Positions 8,038-14,861 of a stretch of DNA of 47,301 nt are shown piece by piece. The stretch is from the NCBI GenBank assembly GCA_902805615.1, contig CADCTQ010000033.1, positions 1 through 47,301 of the forward strand, written 5' to 3'. Source of the stretch: an uncultured Cytophagales bacterium (GTDB lineage Bacteria; Bacteroidota; Bacteroidia; Cytophagales; 172606-1). Position numbers and translations under genes: made by a program. The notes beneath the pieces are model-generated. The model had not been told where the DNA came from and made no database searches. It was given only the letters and a program-made list of their open reading frames with translations. Within the stretch, counting starts at the first letter, position 1. Each line of letters opens with the position of its first letter.

Positions 8038-9390
8038 ATGGCCCAACCCTCCACGCCCCCCGACAATACCGCTCCCCCCGAAGAACTGCGCCGTACCCTC
8101 AGCCCGCTGATGCTGTGGGGCCTGGGCGTGGGCTACGTCATTTCCGGCATGTACTTCGGCTGGAACCTGGGGCTGGCCGAGGGCGGCACGGGGGGCCTGG
8201 CCCTGGCGACCGGGCTGGTGCTGGTGCTCTACGTGACGTTTACCTTCGGCTACGCCGAACTGGCCTGCGCCATCCCCAAGGCCGGCGGCGCCCTGGATTA
8301 CGCCCTCCGGGGGCTGGGCCGCGAACTGGGCTTCGTGTGCGGGCTGGCCCAGATCTTCGTGTTCGTGTTCGGCCCGCCGGCCATTGCGGCGGCCATCGGG
8401 GCGTACATGCACATTTTCCTGCCCACCGTGCCCATCCCGGCCATTGCCATCGTGTTCTTCGGGTTATTCACGTCCCTCAACATCTACGGCGTGAAGGCGG
8501 CGGCGCTGGTGGAACTGTGCATCACCACGGCGGCAGTGGCGGGCATCCTGCTGTTTGCGGCCCTGGCCTTCCCGCACTTCAACGCCGACCACCTGCTGCG
8601 CAACCCGCTGCCCCACGGCTTTGCGGGCACGTTCGCGGCGCTGCCCTTCGCCATCTGGTTTTTCCTGGGCATCGAAGGGCTGGCCAACGTGGCCGAAGAA
8701 ACCCTGCACCCCGGCCGCAGCATGCGCATCGGCTTTGGTACTTCGATGGCTACGCTGGTGGTGCTGTGCCTGCTTACGTTCGTGGCGTCGGTGGGCATCA
8801 GCGGCTGGGAGGCCGTGGTGTACCCGGTGGCCAGCACCGTCGCGTCCGATTCGCCGCTGCCGCTGGCGGTGGCCCGCATCTCCGGTGCGGGCAGCGGGGC
8901 GCACTACTTTTTCACGTTCATCGGCCTTACCGGGCTGGTGGCTTCGTTCCACGGCACCATCCTGGCGTCGGGCCGCTCCACGATGGAGTTTGGCCGCACG
9001 GGGTACGCCCCCAAGTGGCTGGCCCGGGTGCATCCCCGCTTCCGGACGCCGGCCAACGCGCTGCTTGCCAACGCCGCCATCGGCGTCCTCACGATCCTGA
9101 CGGGCAAGACCGGCGACATGATCATCCTGTCGTGCTTCGGCGCCCTGTCGCTGTACGCCCTTTCCATGTTTGCGCTGCTGGCCCTGCGCCGCAAGCAGCC
9201 GCACCTGGAGCGGCCCTTCCGGGTGCCGCTGTACCCGTATTTCCCGATCACCACCATTGTGCTGGCCCTGTTCTGCCTGGTGGCCGTGGGCATTTTCAAC
9301 CCCGGCCTGTTTGCGTTCTACCTGGGCTGCCTCGCCGCCGGGTACGCCGGCCTCCGCCTCTCGGACCGCCGGAAGGCGCTGGTGCATTGA
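8038..9390 (+). CDS. APC-superfamily permease, ethanolamine-permease-like
   Basis: The 450-residue protein has about twelve hydrophobic spans. Its first span region (GVGYVISGMYFGWNLGLAEGG) closely resembles that of ethanolamine/proton symporters of the APC family; other amino-acid permeases usually differ here. Further conserved pieces are GYAELACAIPKAGGALDYA, FFLGIEGLANVAEET and the AFxGTILASGRS-like loop. The likely role is proton-driven uptake of ethanolamine or a related amine through the inner membrane. The eutB/eutC ammonia-lyase genes that often accompany such permeases are absent, so the substrate is less certain. The ATG at 8038 lies 78 nt beyond the inverted-repeat element. Confidence 0.85.
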   Translation: MAQPSTPPDNTAPPEELRRTLSPLMLWGLGVGYVISGMYFGWNLGLAEGGTGGLALATGLVLVLYVTFTFGYAELACAIPKAGGALDYALRGLGRELGFVCGLAQIFVFVFGPPAIAAAIGAYMHIFLPTVPIPAIAIVFFGLFTSLNIYGVKAAALVELCITTAAVAGILLFAALAFPHFNADHLLRNPLPHGFAGTFAALPFAIWFFLGIEGLANVAEETLHPGRSMRIGFGTSMATLVVLCLLTFVASVGISGWEAVVYPVASTVASDSPLPLAVARISGAGSGAHYFFTFIGLTGLVASFHGTILASGRSTMEFGRTGYAPKWLARVHPRFRTPANALLANAAIGVLTILTGKTGDMIILSCFGALSLYALSMFALLALRRKQPHLERPFRVPLYPYFPITTIVLALFCLVAVGIFNPGLFAFYLGCLAAGYAGLRLSDRRKALVH

Positions 9391-9515
9391 AAGGGATCAG
9401 GATTTACAGGATGAAAGGATGACCAGGATTATTCGTCTGAACCTTGATTGACTTGATGACATTGATGAGCATGATGAAAGGATGAACAGGATTTTGCCGG
9501 GAATGGGAACGGTGC
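9391..9515. repeat. Short direct repeats of the GGATGAACAGGATT type
   Basis: Variants of ggatnnncaggatt recur here (ggatcaggatttacagg, ggatgaaaggatgaccagg, ggatgaacaggatt) with gatgannattgatga words between them. Repeats like this are scattered between genes in many bacteria. There is no coding potential. Confidence 0.45.
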
Positions 9516-9630
9516 CGGGGCCTTGCCGAAAGCTCCGCAGGAGCGTGCTGTTCCTGGAAAGGACCATCCAATGAGACACAACCTGCAAGCATTTTCAAAA
9601 GCATTGGAAGATGGACCCATTCCCGTTTCC

Positions 9631-9802
9631 CCGCCAAACGATGGGTCCTGTCATGCTGACGAAGGAAGCATCTGGCCTCTAACCCGGGAAGCATCCTCAA
9701 GGATCCCCGCAAAAGCCCGTATTGACAGAATCGTCGCGGCTGTAGTGCATTCAAGGGCCAGATGCTTCCTTCGTCAGCATGACAGTGCCCATCGTTTGGC
9801 GG
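9631..9802. repeat. 172-bp element with 47-bp terminal inverted repeats
   Basis: The arms 9631-9677 and 9756-9802 are inverted copies with two differences in 47 bp and contain GTCATGCTGACGAAGGAAGC. The 78-bp centre is non-coding. The sequence type resembles abundant intergenic repeats of Bacteroidota that carry GTCATGCTGA...GAAGCATCT words. From 9803 to 9950 I see only a partial palindrome near 9836-9857. Confidence 0.7.
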
Positions 9803-9950
9803 GAATGCGTAGGAGAAGCCCTACCCATTAAGCTGTATTCCGGCTTATCCGAATACGCTTTTACAACCTTTGACCGGACAACATTACGCGTCCACGCTTA
9901 AACCAGATGCAGGGGAGGGAGACCGGAAGAGCAGGGGATACTTCCCGGGT

Positions 9951-11045
9951 TCACTTGGTGAAATAGTATTCGTCCGTGTGGCGGTTTTTCAAGTTGATCA
10001 CCTGCACCCTGTACCGGTAAATGCCCTGCTCCCTGAACCTGCTCACGTCGTACGTGAAGTGTTTGTGCTTGCCGGTGTACGTGACGTCAATGCTTTTGAG
10101 GACCCGGTCGGTCTGGGCGTCAATGATGAGGATTTGCAAGGGCGTACGGGGCTTGTAGTCCAGCTTGAGCAACAGGTTGTCCGTGGGCTCCACTGCCGCG
10201 GACGGCTGCTTTTCGTAAACCTCCCAGTGCTCCCCGATCACCATCCGGCTGCTGTCGCTGGTCACCGCCAGAATCCGGTACTGATACCGGCCCTCCTCCC
10301 GGAGGGTATCCTCGACCTGGTACGCCAGTTGATCCCCGCCGCGTGCGCTGAAGGCGGCGGGAAGCGTTGCCACCAGCGTGGAGGTTGGCCCTTTGGTAAA
10401 CCAGCGGTACACCTGAAAGCCGGTCACCTGGTCGGCCAGGGCCGGCGGGAGTTGCCAATGCACGGTCAGGCGGTTTTCCCGTTTTTCCCCGCGGACGGGC
10501 ATGGCAAGGGGATCCGGCGTTGCCAGCGGCAGCCCTTTGGGCGTCCGGCTCACCTGGACGTCAAACTGGCAGAAGTCGCCCAGGTAGCCGTCCACGTTCA
10601 ACAAGTAGGGGTGATCGGCCAGCGCCAGGTCCAACTCGGCGTACACGTCATCCTGGTTGGCCAGCGAAATGCATTGCAGCACCTGGTAGGTATCGGTTTT
10701 GCACGGAATCCCATCAATGACCATGAGTTGCAACCCCTTCCGGTCACGGCAGCGCTGCCCGGAGAGGTTCACGTAGTACTTGCCGGCCCGGGAAGTGCGG
10801 AACCAGAACCACTGGTCGTTGTGAAAATCCACGCAGTTGCCCGCCAGTCGCCGGTCAATGCATTGCCGCTCCACGGTACAATTGCTGGTATTGGAGGAGA
10901 AGGCCGCCCGGTCCACGGCCAGTTCCATCCGCGCGGCAATGTTGTCGTTGGGTACCTGGCCGTACGCATTCAAGCCCATCAGCAACAAGGTGCCCAGCAA
11001 AGCAGATTGAATGCGCAGGCTCAACCGGCGGGGTGGTTGATGCAT
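9951..11045 (-). CDS. Secreted protein with a fibronectin-III-like region, function unknown
   Basis: The protein is 364 residues from the ATG at 11045, which gives a signal peptide (MHQPPRRLSLRIQSALLGTL... ending LNAYG before QVPND). The longer frame from 11141 would overlap the upstream gene's end. The first mature half is cysteine-containing (SNCTVERQC, GNCVDFHNDQWFWF, FCQFDVQV) and resembles a beta-sandwich. A fibronectin-III-like domain follows (LTVHWQLPPAL...GFQVYRW...YQYRILAV), then a beta-rich C-terminus. The start of its ATG lies 38 nt behind the lipoprotein gene stop, so the two are probably one operon. No enzyme motif is visible and no T9SS tail is evident. Confidence 0.7.
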   Translation of the reverse strand: MHQPPRRLSLRIQSALLGTLLLMGLNAYGQVPNDNIAARMELAVDRAAFSSNTSNCTVERQCIDRRLAGNCVDFHNDQWFWFRTSRAGKYYVNLSGQRCRDRKGLQLMVIDGIPCKTDTYQVLQCISLANQDDVYAELDLALADHPYLLNVDGYLGDFCQFDVQVSRTPKGLPLATPDPLAMPVRGEKRENRLTVHWQLPPALADQVTGFQVYRWFTKGPTSTLVATLPAAFSARGGDQLAYQVEDTLREEGRYQYRILAVTSDSSRMVIGEHWEVYEKQPSAAVEPTDNLLLKLDYKPRTPLQILIIDAQTDRVLKSIDVTYTGKHKHFTYDVSRFREQGIYRYRVQVINLKNRHTDEYYFTK

Positions 11046-11083
11046 CGAGTCACTGCGCCGGTAATCGAACGACCCACCACTGC

Positions 11084-12229
11084 TCACTTGCTCACGGTTA
11101 CGTCCACTACGCCGCCCAGGTAGCAGTTGCTGGAAGTCCACTTGCCTTTCAAGGCCCTCTCATTTCCCGTGAGGGTCATTTTCATGCCCATGCACTCGTT
11201 CATGTAATCGGGATTTTCAAACACGTAGGATTGCGACACGTTCAGCGACATGGATTTGTCGGGATTGATTACGCCCTCGAATCTGCGCTTTTGCATGGCA
11301 GCCCCGCGGACAATGGTGTACTGGCCGCGAATCACACTGCCGCACTGATTGAAGTTGAACGCAATCTGCCAGGGCCCGCCGGAATCCGGGTTGGTGATGG
11401 TGCCGGTCATGGTCACGTCGTACGGCCTTTGGGCCAGAATGTACACCAGCCCTTCGGTGCCGGCCGGGATGGATTCGCCCCGGGCGATGAAGACAAACTT
11501 CTGTTCGGTAAGCATGATGAGCAGTTCTTCATCCGTTGCCTTTGGGTATTTCACCGCAAAATCACGCCCGAATTTGTTGTTATGCAGGTCCATTGCCGTA
11601 TTGGCCGCTTCCTTGGGAGATTCTGACTCGCGCGCGTTTGCCCACTGCTCGGCAAACGGGAGTCCGAACCGGCGCACCAGGAGGGCGTTCCAGTACGCGT
11701 GCAGCACCGCATTGGCCTTAGAGTTATCGAATTCACCCTTCTCCTGCAAGTCACAGGGGAATTTGACGGCAGCGGCGGCATAAGCGGCTTTCACGGCGTT
11801 TCGGCCGTCATAGAAATTTTTCGGTTGTGCGACGAAGACGCTCAACTCGGCCCGGGTAATTTTTTTTGCCAGTTGCAGTGCATAGACCAGGTCAAAGTGA
11901 GAGGATTGGGTTGGCTGTTCAGCGCTGGCCTTCCCGTTGGGGTTCGCCTTGACCCAGTTGAAAACCGCCCGGGCCATTGCGGTTTCGTCCCGCAACAGGG
12001 TGGGGTTGGCGCCGGTAAGTGAGTCGCAGGCGTGGTAGAGCTGCCCGTAAGTAGGGAGGGTCGCCGCCTTGATCTCTGCCTCCGTCACCGGTCCGGTCGG
12101 AGGAGCGGGAGGAGCTGGTTGATTTTTTGCGTTTTCATTACACGCGCCTAAGCCTATGAAAAGCAGCAGCCACAAAAGGGAAAACAGCGTACTGGAGAGG
12201 GGGGACGGAATTCGGTTCTGCCGGGTCAT
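11084..12229 (-). CDS. Lipoprotein of unknown function
   Basis: The protein is 381 residues from the ATG at 12229. It carries a lipoprotein signal: a hydrophobic stretch SLLWLLLFIGLGAC with the lipidated Cys followed by NENAKN. Upstream in-frame ATGs at 12274 and 12262 would put an odd polar extension before the signal. A Pro/Ala linker follows, then a helical region (about 50-215) and a C-terminal beta-rich domain (about 260-381) with Cys pairs (NQCGSVIRGQY, NECMGMKMTL, SSNCYLGG). I do not recognise the family. It is probably the first gene of a two-gene operon with the secreted protein at 9951-11045. Confidence 0.68.
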   Translation of the reverse strand: MTRQNRIPSPLSSTLFSLLWLLLFIGLGACNENAKNQPAPPAPPTGPVTEAEIKAATLPTYGQLYHACDSLTGANPTLLRDETAMARAVFNWVKANPNGKASAEQPTQSSHFDLVYALQLAKKITRAELSVFVAQPKNFYDGRNAVKAAYAAAAVKFPCDLQEKGEFDNSKANAVLHAYWNALLVRRFGLPFAEQWANARESESPKEAANTAMDLHNNKFGRDFAVKYPKATDEELLIMLTEQKFVFIARGESIPAGTEGLVYILAQRPYDVTMTGTITNPDSGGPWQIAFNFNQCGSVIRGQYTIVRGAAMQKRRFEGVINPDKSMSLNVSQSYVFENPDYMNECMGMKMTLTGNERALKGKWTSSNCYLGGVVDVTVSK

Positions 12230-12482
12230 GAATGTTTGTTGTTCGTATCGTAAATTTTCCATAAAATAATACATTCAGACCGGTGATCCTACTCACGCGT
12301 AAAATGTTTTTCGCCGGGCCGGCAGTGGGTGAAACCACCGGTTAAACCCGCTTCCGCCGTACCGGTACCCGGTGGGCAGCCGGGACGTCCGGCCCCCGTA
12401 ACGCGGCGGATTGCCCACCGAAAAGGGAATTTGCCCTATCTTGCGCGGCGCGTGGTCTCGTTTGCCGCTTTTCCGCTCACCG

Positions 12483-14459
12483 ATGGGAACCTCCTTGCCG
12501 ACCCTCCTCCTGCTGGCCATTCCCCTGCTGCCGCTGCTCGCCTTCGGGCTGCTGGCCGGATTTGGGCGGTACCTGCCCCGGCAGGGCGACTGGCTGGCCT
12601 GCGGGCTGACGGCCGGGTCGTTTGCCGCGGCGCTGGCCGTGTTTGCCGGGATGTGGCCCGACGGGGAATGGCAGGCCCAGGCCGATTGGTTCCACCTGGC
12701 GTCCCACTCGTTCAGGGCGGGGCTGTGGGCCGACCGCCACGCGGCCCTCATGGGCGTGCTGGTGACGGGCGTATCGCTGCTCGTTCAACTCTTTTCGGTC
12801 GGCTACATGCGCGGCGAACCCCGGTACGGCTGGTATTTCGCCTGCCTGGGGCTGTTCACCGGGGCCATGCTGGGCGTGGTGCTGGCCGACAACCTGTTTC
12901 TGCTCTACGCCTGCTGGGAACTCGTGGGCCTCTCCTCCTACCTGCTCATCGGCTTCTGGTTTACCCGTCCCGACGCGGCGGTGGCGGCCCGGAACGCTTT
13001 CTTCATCAACCGCCTGGGCGACGTCGGCTTCCTGCTGGCGCTGATGCTGGTGTTTATCCTGTTCGGCTCCTCCGACCTGCGTTTCCTGACCCGCGAAGCC
13101 CTGCTGCCGCGCAACACCTCGTGGTCGCTGGTGGTGGGGTTGGGCCTCTTCTGCGGCACGGTTGCCAAGTCGGCGCAGTTCCCGCTGCAATTGTGGTTGC
13201 CCGGGGCCATGGCCGGCCCCACGCCGGTGTCGGCCCTCATCCACGCCGCTACGATGGTGGCGGCCGGCGTGTACCTGCTCCTGCGGGTCTTCCCGCTGCT
13301 CGACGTCCCCGTACTCACGGTCATTGCCGCCGTGGGAGCCGTTACGGCCTTCATGGGCGCCGTGGCGGCCCTGTCGCAGACCGACATCAAAAGGGTGCTG
13401 GCGTTTTCCACGATTTCGCAATTGGGCTACATGGTGATGGCCGTGGGCGTGGGCGCGCCGGGGGCCGCCATGCTGCACCTGGTGACGCACGCCTTTTTCA
13501 AGGCCGGTCTGTTTCTGTGCGCCGGCTCGGTGATCCACGCCCTGCACGGGGCCGGCCACCACGCCCACGCCGCCTTCGACGCCCAGGACATGCGCCGGAT
13601 GGGCGGCCTCCGGCGGAAGCTGCCCGTTACGTTTGCCTGTTACACCCTTTGCGGCCTCGCCCTGGCCGGCCTGCCGCTGTTCTCGGGTTTTCTCTCGAAA
13701 GATGCTATCCTGGCGGCCACGCTGGACTGGGCCGCGGGCACCGGGAACGGGGCCGCGGGGGTGGTGCCGCTGCTGGGTTTTGGGTCGGCGCTGCTCACGG
13801 CGGTGTACGTGGGAAGGCAACTGCTGCTGGTGTTTGCCGGTCCGTCGCGGCTCGGGCACGAGGGGGCCTACGGGGCCATCACGGAAAGCCCCGCGGTGAT
13901 GCGGGGCCCCATGCTGTTGCTGGCGGCACTTTCGCTGTTCCTCCCGTTTTCTTTCAACCCGCTGGACGCCGGCGACGGGTGGCTGCTACCGGCCCTGGAC
14001 GGCCCCGCGGCGCCTGGCCGCGCGTGGCACGCGTTTACGCTGGTCGTTTCGGGCGGGCTGGCGGTACTCGGGCTGGGCATTGGGTATTTATCGGCCCGCC
14101 GCCCGCATTTCCGCGCCCCGGCGCCGCTGCGGGCCCTCTCGTACCGCAACTGGTTCCTCGACGATGCCTTCCGGCTGGCCGTGGTGGCACCGGGCAAAAT
14201 CGGGGCCCGACTCGCCCGGCTGGCCGACCAGAAAGGAATTGATGCGCTGGTAAACCTGGCCGGCGTGGCGGTGGTGGTGGGGGCGCACCTGGTCAGTTGG
14301 CTGGACCGGTACGTGGTGGACGGGGCCGTGCGGCTCGTGGTGTTTGTCACCGGACGCGTGGGGCTGGCGGCCCGGTCCCGGAACGGACGGGTGCAGACGT
14401 ACTTTGCCGTGGCCCTGTCGGTTTTCCTGCTGGCCCTGGTGTGGCTGCTGCTCGGGTAG
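12483..14459 (+). CDS. Orphan NuoL-like proton-translocating antiporter subunit
   Basis: The 658-residue membrane protein has the full NuoL signature. The TM5 motif ACWELVGLSSYLLIGFW carries the key Glu, AKSAQFPLQLWLPGAMAGPTPVSALIHAATMVAAGVYLL carries the key Lys of the TM7 region, THAFFKAGLFLCAGSVIHA and SGFLSKDAIL carry later Lys residues, and a C-terminal amphipathic helix and last span end in VQTYFAVALSVFLLALVWLLLG. NuoL pumps protons as part of NADH dehydrogenase. Here no other nuo gene is adjacent, and no dabA/DUF2309 partner of a DabAB carbon transporter is visible. The ATG at 12483 starts at the first hydrophobic segment; an earlier ATG at 12411 adds a non-conserved leader. Confidence 0.9.
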   Translation: MGTSLPTLLLLAIPLLPLLAFGLLAGFGRYLPRQGDWLACGLTAGSFAAALAVFAGMWPDGEWQAQADWFHLASHSFRAGLWADRHAALMGVLVTGVSLLVQLFSVGYMRGEPRYGWYFACLGLFTGAMLGVVLADNLFLLYACWELVGLSSYLLIGFWFTRPDAAVAARNAFFINRLGDVGFLLALMLVFILFGSSDLRFLTREALLPRNTSWSLVVGLGLFCGTVAKSAQFPLQLWLPGAMAGPTPVSALIHAATMVAAGVYLLLRVFPLLDVPVLTVIAAVGAVTAFMGAVAALSQTDIKRVLAFSTISQLGYMVMAVGVGAPGAAMLHLVTHAFFKAGLFLCAGSVIHALHGAGHHAHAAFDAQDMRRMGGLRRKLPVTFACYTLCGLALAGLPLFSGFLSKDAILAATLDWAAGTGNGAAGVVPLLGFGSALLTAVYVGRQLLLVFAGPSRLGHEGAYGAITESPAVMRGPMLLLAALSLFLPFSFNPLDAGDGWLLPALDGPAAPGRAWHAFTLVVSGGLAVLGLGIGYLSARRPHFRAPAPLRALSYRNWFLDDAFRLAVVAPGKIGARLARLADQKGIDALVNLAGVAVVVGAHLVSWLDRYVVDGAVRLVVFVTGRVGLAARSRNGRVQTYFAVALSVFLLALVWLLLG

Positions 14460-14461
14460 GC

Positions 14462-14492
14462 ACAAAAAAAAGCCGGAAGATGACTTCCGGCT
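14462..14492 (-). terminator. Terminator between convergent genes
   Basis: A perfect 9-bp stem AGCCGGAAG/CTTCCGGCT (14471-14479 with 14484-14492) has eight A on its left, so a U run for minus-strand RNA. It ends the small gene at 14550-14711 and may also slow transcription from nuoL. Confidence 0.78.
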
Positions 14493-14549
14493 CCTTATAT
14501 AATTAGGTTATGCGTGAATCCGTATGGCGGTTATGCCGGTCCGGCACAT

Positions 14550-14711
14550 TTATATCACTCTGCGGCCCGAGAAGAGCCGGATCAGGATGGCGATGACTGC
14601 CAGTACCAGCAATATGTGGATGAAGCTACCTACAGCCTCTCCGAACCCTACGTAGCCGACTAACCACAATACGATTAAGATTACGGCTACCCACGTCAGT
14701 ATATTTCCCAT
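14550..14711 (-). CDS. Small lmo0937-family membrane protein
   Basis: This 53-residue protein (start ATG at 14711, stop TAA at 14552-14550) reads MGNILTWVAVILIVLWLVGY, then GFGEAVGSFIHILLVLAVIA and ILIRLFSGRRVI. Two short membrane spans separated by a glycine-rich turn and a basic end match the lmo0937-type family of small inner-membrane proteins, whose function is unknown; similar proteins often appear in stress-induced sets. It is easily missed because of its size. A terminator follows at 14462-14492. Codon use and the family match make it convincing. Confidence 0.85.
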   Translation of the reverse strand: MGNILTWVAVILIVLWLVGYVGFGEAVGSFIHILLVLAVIAILIRLFSGRRVI

Positions 14712-14808
14712 GTTGATTTAGAAGTTTTGTTGTAACTGAGGGAATATACGGGGCGATCAACAATAGGTTGCTTCTATTTTTGGGGTTCTTGCTTTTTTTT
14801 CGTATAAG

Positions 14809-14857
14809 GTGGCCCTGCACCTTTCGGGTTTCCGAAATCCGAAAGGTGCAGGGCCAC
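14809..14857. terminator. Strong hairpin after the GH78 gene
   Basis: Perfect 19-bp arms (14809-14827 and 14839-14857) enclose an 11-nt loop. The hairpin contains ACCTTTCGG/CCGAAAGGT, also seen in the hairpins at 36445-36480 and 42350-42382. It lies five bases past the stop of the gene at 14862. There is no U run on the minus strand, so termination is plausible but not certain. Confidence 0.6.
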
Positions 14858-14861
14858 ACCC

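Noticed and set aside
7929-9422. Longer plus-strand frame overlapping the ethanolamine-type permease
   Set aside because: It reads a different frame, giving Arg/Pro/Gly-rich sequence without membrane spans, and begins inside the inverted-repeat element.
12483-14459. NuoL-like protein as DabB of an inorganic-carbon transporter
   Set aside because: DabB is encoded beside DabA (DUF2309). No such gene is adjacent on either side in this window.
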